From Rhodospirillaceae bacterium (GTDB lineage Bacteria; Pseudomonadota; Alphaproteobacteria; DSM-16000; Inquilinaceae): DNA of 64,000 bases. Every line of letters begins with the position of its first letter. Positions within the stretch are counted from its first letter, which is position 1. Below are positions 50,729 to 61,145 of this stretch, piece by piece. The stretch spans positions 2,833,501 to 2,897,500 of the forward strand of contig JACKIH010000003.1 of NCBI GenBank assembly GCA_020638575.1, in the 5' to 3' direction. Under the pieces are notes generated by a model. The model made no database searches, was not told the origin of the DNA, and saw nothing but the letters and a program-made list of their open reading frames with translations. The position numbers and the translations under genes are program-made.

Positions 50729-51814
50729 ATGTTCCAGTGGCTCCTGGCCCCGCTCGGCGAAGACGTCATCTTCTTCAACCTGTTCAACTACATCACGTTC
50801 CGCACCGCAGGGGCGCTGCTGACCGGGCTGGTGATCGCCTTTGCCATGGGGCCCAGGCTGATCCGCTGGCTGCGCGCCAAGCAGGGCGCCGGCCAGCCGA
50901 TCCGCGAGGATGGGCCGGAGGCGCATTTCGCCAAGCGCGGCACGCCCACCATGGGCGGGTTGATGATCCTCATGGGCATCGCCTTCGCCGTCCTGCTGTG
51001 GGCCGACTTGTCCAACGCCTATGTGTGGATCGTGCTGCTGGTCACCGTCGGCTTTGGCACGGTGGGGCTGGCCGACGACTACCTGAAGCTCACCAAGCGC
51101 AACACCCGCGGCCTGCCGGGCAAGGTGAAGCTGGCGGGCCAGACCGGCATCGCCGCACTCGGTGTGATCTGCTTCATGGCGGTGACGCCGGAACCGCTGG
51201 CCGGCGGGCTCGCCATTCCTTTCGTCAAGGACCTGCTGGTGCCGCTGGGACTGGCGATCCTGCCCTTCGGCGTGTTCGTCATCGTCGGTGCGTCCAACGC
51301 CGTCAACCTGACCGACGGGCTCGACGGCCTGGCCATCGTGCCGGTGATGATCGCCGCCGCCTGCTTCGGCTTCATCAGCTACGTCGCCGGCAACATCATC
51401 TTTGCCGACTACCTGCAGATCCACCACGTGCCGGGCTCCGGCGAGCTGTCGGTGTTCTGCGGGGCGCTGATCGGCGGCGGGCTGGGGTTCCTGTGGTTCA
51501 ACGCACCGCCGGCCATGGTGTTCATGGGCGACACCGGCTCGCTCTCCATGGGGGGTGCACTGGGCGCCATCGCCGTGGTCACCAAGCACGAGCTGGTGCT
51601 GGCCATCGTCGGCGGGCTGTTCGTGCTGGAGACGATCTCGGTGATCGTCCAGGTGCTGTCCTACAAGCTCACCGGCAAGCGGGTGTTCCGCATGGCGCCG
51701 CTGCACCACCACTTCGAAAAGAAGGGGTGGGCGGAGCCCACCATCGTCATCCGCTTCTGGATCATCGCCGTCATCCTGGCGCTGATCGGCCTCAGCACCT
51801 TGAAGCTGAGGTGA
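50729..51814 (+). CDS. mraY: Phospho-MurNAc-pentapeptide translocase
   Basis: The 361-residue inner-membrane enzyme has ten helices and transfers phospho-MurNAc-pentapeptide to undecaprenyl phosphate, making lipid I. Signature sites are the acidic GLADDYLKLTKRNTRGL loop, NLTDGLDGLA and PLHHHFEKKGW. ATG 50729 fits the family start (MFQWLLAPLGEDVIFFNLFN) and follows an AGGGAGG box, 11 bp after murF. Confidence 0.97.
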   Translation: MFQWLLAPLGEDVIFFNLFNYITFRTAGALLTGLVIAFAMGPRLIRWLRAKQGAGQPIREDGPEAHFAKRGTPTMGGLMILMGIAFAVLLWADLSNAYVWIVLLVTVGFGTVGLADDYLKLTKRNTRGLPGKVKLAGQTGIAALGVICFMAVTPEPLAGGLAIPFVKDLLVPLGLAILPFGVFVIVGASNAVNLTDGLDGLAIVPVMIAAACFGFISYVAGNIIFADYLQIHHVPGSGELSVFCGALIGGGLGFLWFNAPPAMVFMGDTGSLSMGGALGAIAVVTKHELVLAIVGGLFVLETISVIVQVLSYKLTGKRVFRMAPLHHHFEKKGWAEPTIVIRFWIIAVILALIGLSTLKLR

Positions 51815-51819
51815 CGGCC

Positions 51820-53241
51820 ATGATCGACCTCACCCACCTCAGGGGACGGACGGTGGCGGTGCTGGGCCTCGGCAAGTCCGGGCTGGCGACCGTGGAAGCG
51901 CTGGTCGGCGGCGGTGCCACGGCGCTGGCCTGGGACGACAAGGAAGGCCCGCGCCAGAAGGCGGCCGACCTGGGCGCGGACATCGCCGACCTGGCCGATC
52001 CCGCCACCGCGATTACTGGGATCGACCGGCTGGTGCTGTCGCCCGGCGTGCCGCGCAGCCACCCGGTACCGCACCCCGTGGTGGCGCGCCTGGCCGAGGC
52101 CGGCACCCCCATCGAGATCGATATCGACCTGTTGGCCGAAGCCCGGCCCGAGGCGCGCTATCTGGGCATCACCGGCACCAACGGCAAGTCCACCACCACG
52201 GCCTTGGTGGGCCACATCCTGGCGGAAGCCGGCGTGCCGGTGGCGGTGGGCGGCAATCTGGGTCCGCCGGCGCTTGGCCTGGAGCCCATGGGGGCCGACG
52301 GCTGGTACGTGCTGGAGCTGAGCTCCTACCAGCTCGAAACCGTGGCGCGGCCGCGCTGGTCGGTGGCCGTGCTGCTCAACATCTCGCCCGACCACCTCGA
52401 CCGCTATCCCGGCATGATGGCCTATGTGACGGCCAAGACCCGGATCTTCGAGGCGCTGGCCAACGGCGGCACCTCCATCGTCGGCATCGACGACGATTGG
52501 GCGAGTGCGGTCTACTACTACGAGACCGTGCAGCATCCCGGCCACGCCGTGCCGGTGAGCGTCGACACCGCCCTGAAGCAGGGTGTCTGGGTGGTCGAAG
52601 GCGTCCTGGTGGACGCGCTCGACGGCGCCTGGACCGAGGTGCTGGACCTCGCCGAAGCGACCGCCCTGCCGGGCGTGCACAATTGGCAGAATGCCGCCGC
52701 CGCCTATGCCGCGGCCCGCTCCGCAGGGGTGGCGACCGAGGCCATCGTCGCGGCCATCAAGAGCTTTCCCGGGCTGCCCCACCGCCAGGAGCGGGTGGCG
52801 GAGATCGGCGGCATCGCCTTCGTCAACGATAGCAAGGCCACCAACCCCGACGCCGCGGTGCGGGCACTCGCCTGCTACCGGCCGATCTACTGGATCGCCG
52901 GCGGCAAGCCGAAGCCGGGCGGGCTGGGGCCGATCCACCAGGAGCTGGACCGCGTCGCCGCGGCCTTCCTGATCGGCGAGGCCGAAGCGGCCATGGCCGA
53001 AGAACTGGCCGGCAAGGTGCCGGTGGTGCGCTGCGGCACGCTGGACCGTGCCGTCGCCGCGGCGGCCGGGCAGGCCCGCGCCGACGCCCAGCCGGGTGCG
53101 ACGGTGCTGCTGTCGCCCGCCTGCGCCTCGTTCGACCAGTTCGCCAATTTCGAGGCCCGCGGTGCCGCCTTCGCGGAGCTGGTGCGCGGCCTTGCAGACC
53201 AAGGTGGCGGTGGCACGGCTGCGGCAGGAGGCGCCCCATGA
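51820..53241 (+). CDS. murD: UDP-MurNAc-L-alanine:D-glutamate ligase
   Basis: The 473-residue Mur ligase adds D-Glu. It has an N-terminal Rossmann domain (VAVLGLGKSGLATVEAL), the ATP loop ITGTNGKSTTTALV, and FVNDSKATNPDAAVRAL in the C-terminal part. ATG 51820 has GAGGTGA upstream. GTG 51811, which overlaps the mraY stop, is an alternative. It overlaps ftsW by ATGA. Confidence 0.96.
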   Translation: MIDLTHLRGRTVAVLGLGKSGLATVEALVGGGATALAWDDKEGPRQKAADLGADIADLADPATAITGIDRLVLSPGVPRSHPVPHPVVARLAEAGTPIEIDIDLLAEARPEARYLGITGTNGKSTTTALVGHILAEAGVPVAVGGNLGPPALGLEPMGADGWYVLELSSYQLETVARPRWSVAVLLNISPDHLDRYPGMMAYVTAKTRIFEALANGGTSIVGIDDDWASAVYYYETVQHPGHAVPVSVDTALKQGVWVVEGVLVDALDGAWTEVLDLAEATALPGVHNWQNAAAAYAAARSAGVATEAIVAAIKSFPGLPHRQERVAEIGGIAFVNDSKATNPDAAVRALACYRPIYWIAGGKPKPGGLGPIHQELDRVAAAFLIGEAEAAMAEELAGKVPVVRCGTLDRAVAAAAGQARADAQPGATVLLSPACASFDQFANFEARGAAFAELVRGLADQGGGGTAAAGGAP

Positions 53242-54362
53242 TCGGTGTAGCCCGCACGGATCCCACGGTGATCGGCCGCTGGTGGTGGACCGTCGACCGC
53301 TGGAGCCTCGGTGCCGTCGGCCTGTTGATCGTGCTCGGCGCCATCCTGGTGGCCGCCGCCAGCCCGCCCGTCGCCCATCGCCTGGGGCTCGGCGAATTCC
53401 ACTTCGTCCAGCGCCACCTCACCATGTTGGTGCCGGCCATTGCCATCCTGGTGGCCAGTTCGCTGATGTCGGTGCAGATGATCCGCCGCGCCGGCCTGGT
53501 GATGCTGGTCCTCAGCCTTCTCGGGGTGGCCGCCACCCTGGTGGTGGGAACGGAGATCAAGGGCGCCACCCGCTGGATCTCGCTGCCCGGCCTGTCGTTG
53601 CAGCCTTCGGAGTTCCTCAAGCCTGCCTTTGCGGTGATCGCCGCCTGGCTGTTCGCCACCCGTTACGCCCGCAACGATTTTCCCGGCAACCTGATGGCGA
53701 CGGTGCTGTGGCTCCTCTCCACCGCCCTGCTGCTGCTGCAGCCCGACCTCGGCATGGTGGTGGTGCTGTTCATCATCTGGGGCGTGCAGTTTTTCCTGGC
53801 CGGCCTGCCCATGCTCTTGGTGGTGGCGCTGGTGGCCCTGGCGGTGTTCGGCGGCGTCGGCTCCTATTTTGCGTTCGACCATGTGTCGAGCCGCATCGAC
53901 CGCTTCCTCGATCCCACCGCCGGCGACAACTACCAGATCGAACGCTCGCTGGAGGCGTTCCAGGCCGGCGGGCTGTTCGGCGTCGGCCCCGGCGAAGGCG
54001 TGATCAAGCGGGCGCTGCCCGATGCCCATGCCGACTTCATCTTCGCCGTCGCCGGCGAGGAATTCGGGCTGCTGTGGTGCCTGCTGATGGTGGCGCTGTT
54101 CGGCTTCGTGGTGCTGCGCGCCTGCGCCCGCCTGGCCCACAGCCGCGACCTGTTCGTGGTGCTGGCCGGGGCCGGGCTGGTGACCATGATCGCCGCCCAG
54201 GCGCTGATCAACATGGGCTCCACCCTCCACCTCATCCCCACAAAGGGCATGACGCTGCCCTTCATCAGCTACGGCGGCTCCTCGCTGCTGGCGACCGCGT
54301 TCGCCACCGGGATGCTGCTGGCGCTCACCCGCAAAGGACCCGACCACGGAGGCCTGGCATGA
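53238..54362 (+). CDS. ftsW: FtsW, septal peptidoglycan glycosyltransferase
   Basis: The 374-residue SEDS-family protein has ten membrane helices and polymerises lipid II at the septum with FtsI. Family marks include GATRWISLPGLSLQPSEFLK, LLLLQPDLGMVVV, and TLHLIPTKGMTLPFISYGGS near the end. It overlaps murD and murG by four bases each. Confidence 0.97.
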   Translation: MIGVARTDPTVIGRWWWTVDRWSLGAVGLLIVLGAILVAAASPPVAHRLGLGEFHFVQRHLTMLVPAIAILVASSLMSVQMIRRAGLVMLVLSLLGVAATLVVGTEIKGATRWISLPGLSLQPSEFLKPAFAVIAAWLFATRYARNDFPGNLMATVLWLLSTALLLLQPDLGMVVVLFIIWGVQFFLAGLPMLLVVALVALAVFGGVGSYFAFDHVSSRIDRFLDPTAGDNYQIERSLEAFQAGGLFGVGPGEGVIKRALPDAHADFIFAVAGEEFGLLWCLLMVALFGFVVLRACARLAHSRDLFVVLAGAGLVTMIAAQALINMGSTLHLIPTKGMTLPFISYGGSSLLATAFATGMLLALTRKGPDHGGLA

Positions 54363-55524
54363 CCGGCAGCGCGCGCATCGCCGACGAGTGTCCGGTGGTG
54401 CTGGCCGCCGGGGGCACCGGCGGCCACATGTTCCCCGCCGAGGCGCTGGCCCGCGAACTGGTGGGCCGCGGCGTCCGCGTGGTGCTGCTGACCGACCGGC
54501 GCGGCCAGGCCTTCGGCGGCGACCTGGCCGATGTCCGCGTCTATCGCGTGCGCGCCGGGGCGCCAGTGGGGGGGGTGGTGCGCAAGGCCCGCGCGGCGGT
54601 CGACATGCTGCTGGGCTACGGCGAGGCCCGTGCCATCCTGCGGGCACTCAATCCCGCCGCGGTGGTCGGCTTCGGCGGCTACCCCTCGGTGCCCACTGTG
54701 TTTGCCGCGTCGCGCCTCAGGCTGCCCCTGGTGCTGCACGAGCAGAACGCGGTGCTGGGCCGCGCCAACCGGCTGTTCGCCAAGAAGGCCACCGCCATCG
54801 CCACGGCGTTCCCGGAGCTGCAGCGCCTGTCCGGTGCGGATCCGCGCGTGGTGGTGATGACCGGCAACCCGGTGCGCCGGCCCATCGCCGCCCTCGCCGG
54901 CACACCCTATGTGCCGCCCGAGCCCGGCCAGCCGGTGCGCCTGCTGGTCACCGGCGGCAGCCAGGGCGCCAAGGTGTTCAGCGAACTCGTGCCGGCCGCC
55001 CTTGCCCAGTTGCCCGACAGCGTGCGGTCACGCCTCAAGGTCAGCCAACAGAGCCGCCGCGAACTGCTGGATCAGACCCGCCGGGCGCTCGCCAACGCCA
55101 ACGTCGAGGCCGAGGTGCTGGACTTCTTCACCGACATGCCGGTGCGGCTGGCCACGGCGCATCTGGTGATCTGCCGGTCCGGCGCCTCCACGGTGGCGGA
55201 GCTGGCGGCTGCCGGCCGTCCGGCCATCCTGGTGCCGTTCCCCCACGCCATGGACGACCACCAAAGTGCCAATGCCGCCGCCATGGAAGCGGCGGGCGGC
55301 GGCTGGATGCTGCCCCAGGCGACGCTGGATGCCGGCGCCCTCGCCCACCGCATCGAACGCCTGATCGATCGGCCGGAACTGCTGGCCCGGGCGGCGGAGG
55401 CGGCGCGCAGCCTGGCGCCGGGCGATGCCGCGGCGGCACTCGCCGACCTGGTGCTGCGCATTGCCGGGCGCAACGGCAACGGTGCGTCTGCCCACGGCGA
55501 GGACCTGGCACGGGAGGCGGCCGA

Positions 55525-55528
<4 letters not shown>
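54359..55528 (+). CDS. murG: MurG, lipid II synthase
   Basis: The 389-residue GT28 glycosyltransferase adds GlcNAc to lipid I at the inner membrane. The N-terminal glycine loop is LAAGGTGGHMFPAEALA, with later VGFGGYPSVPTV and HEQNAVLGRANRLF. The C-terminal donor site is CRSGASTVAELAAAGRPAI. ATG 54359 overlaps the ftsW stop. Confidence 0.97.
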
Positions 55529-56988
<1,460 letters not shown>

Positions 56989-56990
56989 CG

Positions 56991-57944
56991 ATGGCCGCGG
57001 TCTCCCTTTCCCCCGGTGACGGGCTGCTGGCGCGGCTGCCGGCGGTGCGCGGCCGGCTGACGGCCGATGCTCCCCTCGGCAAGACCACCTGGTTTCGCGT
57101 CGGCGGGCCGGCGGAAGTGCTGTTCCGCCCGGCCGACCGGGAGGATCTGGCGGCGTTCCTCGCCGGCTGTCCGGCCGATGTGCCGGTTACGGTCATCGGC
57201 GTTGCCTCCAACCTGCTGGTGCGCGACGGCGGCGTACCGGGCGTGGTGATCCGCCTGGGCCGCGGCATTGCCGACATCGTGCCCGATGCTGCCGCCGGCC
57301 GGGTGACGGCGGGCGCGGCAGCGCTCGACGTCAACGTCGCCAAGGTGGCGCGCGACGCCGGGCTGGCCGGCCTGGAGTTCCTCGCCGGCATCCCCGGCAC
57401 CATCGGCGGGGCCGTGCGCATGAACGCCGGCGCCTACGGCGGCGAGGTGGTGCAGGTGCTGGAGTGGGCGGAGGTGGTGGACCGCGCCGGGCAGGTGTCC
57501 CGCCGCAGCACCGCCCAGCTCGGCCTTTCCTACCGCCATTCCGACCTGGTCGACGGCGAGGTGGTGACGGCGGCCCTGTTCCGTGCCGAGCCCGGCCAGC
57601 GGGAGGAGATCGGCGCCCGCATCGTGCAGATCACCGAGGCGCGCGGGGCCACCCAGCCGATCCGTTCGCGTACCGGCGGATCCACCTTCGCCAACCCGCC
57701 GGGCGAGAAGGCCTGGGCGTTGATCGACCGGGCGGGCTGCCGCGGCCTCAGGCTCGGCGGTGCCCAGGTGTCCGAGCAGCACACCAATTTCCTCATCAAC
57801 ACCGGCGACGCCACCGCCGCCGAGCTGGAAGCGCTGGGCGAGGAGGTGCGCCGCCGCGTGCGCGAGATGTCGGGCATCGAGCTGCGCTGGGAGATCCGCC
57901 GCATTGGCGTTGCAGCCGACTCGAAGGGGGAAATCGATGGTTGA
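56991..57944 (+). CDS. murB: UDP-N-acetylenolpyruvoylglucosamine reductase
   Basis: The 317-residue flavoprotein makes UDP-MurNAc with NADPH. FAD-binding segments are PLGKTTWFRVGGPAEVLF and GIPGTIGGAVRMNAGAYGGE, and the catalytic serine lies in RSRTGGSTFANP. ATG 56991 has a GGGGAGGGGG box upstream. GTG 56985, overlapping murC, is an alternative. It overlaps ddl by eight bases. Confidence 0.97.
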   Translation: MAAVSLSPGDGLLARLPAVRGRLTADAPLGKTTWFRVGGPAEVLFRPADREDLAAFLAGCPADVPVTVIGVASNLLVRDGGVPGVVIRLGRGIADIVPDAAAGRVTAGAAALDVNVAKVARDAGLAGLEFLAGIPGTIGGAVRMNAGAYGGEVVQVLEWAEVVDRAGQVSRRSTAQLGLSYRHSDLVDGEVVTAALFRAEPGQREEIGARIVQITEARGATQPIRSRTGGSTFANPPGEKAWALIDRAGCRGLRLGGAQVSEQHTNFLINTGDATAAELEALGEEVRRRVREMSGIELRWEIRRIGVAADSKGEIDG

Positions 57945-58860
57945 TCCCCTTCACGTCGCCGTCCTGATGGGCGGCTGGTCGTCGGAACGCAGGGTCAGCC
58001 TGGTGTCCGGGGCGGCCTGCGCGCAAGCGTTGCGCGCCGGCGGTTTCCGGGTCACCGAGATCGATATGGACAGGCCCGATCTGGCCGCATTGCTGGCGGC
58101 CCTGACGCCGGCTCCCGACGTGGTGTTCAACGCGCTCCACGGCCGCGGCGGCGAGGACGGCGTGATTCAGGGCGCGCTGGAGCTGATGGGCGTGCCCTAC
58201 ACCCACTCCGGCGTGGTCGCATCGGCCATCGCCATGGACAAGCCGCTGACCAAGGCGGTGATGTCGTCGGTCGGCATGCGGGTGCCCGACGGCAAGGTGG
58301 TGCCGGCGGCCGAGGCGGCGGTGCGCCATCCGATGGAGCCGCCCTACGTGGTGAAGCCGGCGGACGAGGGCTCCTCGGTCGGCGTCCATCTGGTGCTGGA
58401 AGGCTCCAACGCCGTCGGCGTGCCGGAACTGGCCGGCAAGGACGGCCGCGTGCTGGTGGAGCGCTACATCCCCGGCAAGGAGCTGACCGTCGGCGTCATG
58501 GGCGACCGCGCGCTCGCCGTGACCGAGGTGCGCTACGACCACGGCTTCTTCGACTACGACGCCAAATACGTGGCCGGCCACGCCACCCATGTGCTGCCGG
58601 CCGACGTGCCGGCGGAGATCCTTGAGCGGGTGATGGACTGGGCGCTGCTCGCCCACACCACGCTGGGCTGTGCGGGGATCTCGCGCAGCGACTTCCGCTG
58701 GGACGACCGCGACGGCGTCGACGGCGTGCACTTCCTGGAGGTGAACACCCAGCCGGGCTTTACGCCGATCTCGCTGGTGCCCGAGCAGGCCGCCCATCTG
58801 GGCATCGGCTTCGGCGAGCTTTGCCGCTGGCTGGTGGAGGAGGCGCAATGTCGACATTGA
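57937..58860 (+). CDS. ddl: D-alanine--D-alanine ligase
   Basis: The 307-residue ATP-grasp enzyme joins two D-alanines for MurF. Marks are VAVLMGGWSSERRVSL, NALHGRGGEDGVIQG, KPADEGSSVGVHLV and EVNTQPGFTPISLVPEQA. It overlaps ftsQ by 13 bp. This is the DdlB-type gene normally found in dcw clusters. Confidence 0.97.
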   Translation: MVDPLHVAVLMGGWSSERRVSLVSGAACAQALRAGGFRVTEIDMDRPDLAALLAALTPAPDVVFNALHGRGGEDGVIQGALELMGVPYTHSGVVASAIAMDKPLTKAVMSSVGMRVPDGKVVPAAEAAVRHPMEPPYVVKPADEGSSVGVHLVLEGSNAVGVPELAGKDGRVLVERYIPGKELTVGVMGDRALAVTEVRYDHGFFDYDAKYVAGHATHVLPADVPAEILERVMDWALLAHTTLGCAGISRSDFRWDDRDGVDGVHFLEVNTQPGFTPISLVPEQAAHLGIGFGELCRWLVEEAQCRH

Positions 58861-59744
58861 GCGCGCCCCCCCGCGAAACCGCACGGCGCCGCCGGCCGGC
58901 CGCCGAAGCTCCCCAGCGGCGGCGCAGCCAGGTGCCGGCGCGGCGCGCTGGCTGGTGGCGGCGGATGCGCGGCTCGGCGCGGCCGGCGCTGCTGGCATTG
59001 CTGGTGGCGGGGGCCATCGGCGCGGTCGCCGTGGCGTGGACGAGCGGCTGGGCGGAAGCCCGCTATACCGCCGCGGTGGACGGCCTGGTGGACACCACCG
59101 CCGCCCTCGGCCTCAGGGTGGAGGAGGTGATGGTGGCCGGCTGGCAGCAGACCAGCCGCGACGACCTGGAGCGGGCCGTCGGCGTGGTGCGCGGCGATCC
59201 CATCCTCACTTTCGATCCCGAAGCCGCCCGCTTGCGCCTGCTGGAAATCCCCTGGGTGGCCACCGCGCGGGTGGAACGCCGCCTGCCCGACGCCATCCAC
59301 GTACAGCTCACCGAGCGCCGGCCGCTGGCCCTGTGGCAGCTCGACCACCGCCTCCACCTGATCGCCGAGGACGGCGTCGTGCTGGCGACGGACAACCTCG
59401 GCCAATGGTCCGCCCTGCCGCTGGTGGTGGGCCAGGACGCCCCGCGCTATGCCGGCGAGCTGCTGCGCCACCTGCGCGCCGTGCCGACCATCGGTGGGCG
59501 CGTCGCCGCGTCCATCCGGGTGGGGGGCCGCCGCTGGGACCTGCAGATGGACAACGGTGTACGCGTACGCCTCCCGGAAGCCGGAATCCGCCGCGCGCTG
59601 ACCCGCTTGGCCGACATCGAAGAGCACGATCGGGTGATCGACCGGGACATCCTGGCGATCGATCTGAGGCTGGACGACCGCATGGTCATCCAGGCCACTC
59701 CCAACGCCATCGAGCGCCGCCACCTGCCCGAGGAAGACACCTGA
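58848..59744 (+). CDS. ftsQ: Cell division protein FtsQ
   Basis: The 298-residue bitopic protein has a basic cytoplasmic tail rich in Arg (about 1-45), a membrane helix (about 50-70), a periplasmic POTRA domain starting near LRVEEVMVAGWQQTSRDDL, and a beta domain (LHLIAEDGVVLATDN). It recruits FtsB/FtsL to the divisome. ATG 58848 is inside the ddl 3' end. The upstream in-frame extension is not needed. Confidence 0.94.
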   Translation: MSTLSAPPRETARRRRPAAEAPQRRRSQVPARRAGWWRRMRGSARPALLALLVAGAIGAVAVAWTSGWAEARYTAAVDGLVDTTAALGLRVEEVMVAGWQQTSRDDLERAVGVVRGDPILTFDPEAARLRLLEIPWVATARVERRLPDAIHVQLTERRPLALWQLDHRLHLIAEDGVVLATDNLGQWSALPLVVGQDAPRYAGELLRHLRAVPTIGGRVAASIRVGGRRWDLQMDNGVRVRLPEAGIRRALTRLADIEEHDRVIDRDILAIDLRLDDRMVIQATPNAIERRHLPEEDT

Positions 59745-59781
59745 TGGGCCGGAGCGACCATAGCAAGGACGTAGGCTGACC

Positions 59782-61053
59782 ATGGGCTACGCGGGACCCA
59801 AACGCATTCGCCATCGGCCGCGCGGCGACATCCTCGCGGCGGTCGACGTGGGCACCACCAAGATCGTGTGCTTCGTAACCCGTGTCGGCGAGGGCGGCGC
59901 GCCCAAGATCATCGGCATCGGCCACCAGGCGAGCCGCGGCCTGCGCAATGGCGCCGTGATCGACATGGAAGCGGCCACCGGCGCCATCGGCGAAGCGGTG
60001 GCGGCGGCCGAAAAGATGGCCGGCGAGCAGATCGACCGCGTGCTGGTGTCGATGGCCGGCGGCTTCCCCGCCTCGCAGACCCTGGTCAACGAGGTGGCGG
60101 TGCCGGGCCACCAGATCGGCGAATCCGACGTGCGCCACGCGCTGCGCCACCAGACGTTGAGCCGCCTGGCGCCGGACAGCACCATCGTGCACGCCGTGCC
60201 CATCGGCTACGCGGTGGACGGCAGCCGCGGGGCCGCCGATCCCACCGGCATGTTCGCCGAGCGCCTGGGCGTCGACCTCCACCTGGTCACCGCCCAGACC
60301 GGGGCCATGCGCAACCTCGCCACCTGCATCCACAACTGCCACCTGGAGATCGAAGCCTTCGCCGTAGCGCCCTACGCCGCGGCCCTGGCCTCGCTGGTGG
60401 AAGACGAGATGCAGCTCGGGTCGTGCTGCGTCGACCTCGGCGGCGGCACCACCGGCGTCAGCGTCTTCTACGAAGGCAAGCTGGTGTTCTGCGACGTGGT
60501 GCCGGTGGGCGGCAGCCACATCACCGTCGACGTGGCACGCGGCCTGACGACGCCGCTGCACGCCGCGGAGCGCATGAAGACGCTGCACGGCAACGCCATC
60601 GGCAGCCCCGCCGACGATCGCGAGATGATCGACGTGCCCCAGGTGGGCGAGAGCGAGCCCTCGCAGGTGAGCCAGGTGCCCAAGAGCTTGCTCACCGGGA
60701 TCATCGAACCGCGGGTGGAAGAGATCTTCGAGCTGGTGCGCGGCCGGCTGGAGGCGAGCGGCTTCGACCGCATCGCCGGCCGCCGCTTCGTGCTCACCGG
60801 CGGCACCAGCCAGCTCCAGGGCATGCGCGAGCTGGCGGCCCGGGTTCTCGACAAGCAGGTGCGGCTGAGCCGCCCCGCCGGGCTGCCGGGCCTGGCGGCG
60901 GCGACCGGCGGCCCCGCCTTCGCGGCAGCCATCGGGCTTCTCGCCTATGCCGACCGCCATGTCGAGGAACGCGGCCTGGTGGACGACATCCAAGACGAGC
61001 CGGCCAGTGGGCTCCTGGGCCGGATCGGCGAATGGCTGAGGGACTACTTCTGA
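59782..61053 (+). CDS. ftsA: Cell division protein FtsA
   Basis: The 423-residue actin-like protein tethers FtsZ to the membrane. It has the phosphate-1 loop AAVDVGTTKIVCFV, phosphate-2 CCVDLGGGTTGVSVFY and adenosine loop FVLTGGTSQLQGM. The C-terminal amphipathic helix (LLGRIGEWLRDYF) should bind the membrane. It starts 37 bp after ftsQ. Confidence 0.97.
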   Translation: MGYAGPKRIRHRPRGDILAAVDVGTTKIVCFVTRVGEGGAPKIIGIGHQASRGLRNGAVIDMEAATGAIGEAVAAAEKMAGEQIDRVLVSMAGGFPASQTLVNEVAVPGHQIGESDVRHALRHQTLSRLAPDSTIVHAVPIGYAVDGSRGAADPTGMFAERLGVDLHLVTAQTGAMRNLATCIHNCHLEIEAFAVAPYAAALASLVEDEMQLGSCCVDLGGGTTGVSVFYEGKLVFCDVVPVGGSHITVDVARGLTTPLHAAERMKTLHGNAIGSPADDREMIDVPQVGESEPSQVSQVPKSLLTGIIEPRVEEIFELVRGRLEASGFDRIAGRRFVLTGGTSQLQGMRELAARVLDKQVRLSRPAGLPGLAAATGGPAFAAAIGLLAYADRHVEERGLVDDIQDEPASGLLGRIGEWLRDYF

Positions 61054-61145
61054 GGCCGGCCGCGGACCATCCGAAACCAACGCGTAGCCAAGAAGACCTG
61101 CGTAACGACGAGCGAGCGACGAGAGCGAACAGAGGGAAACCCAAT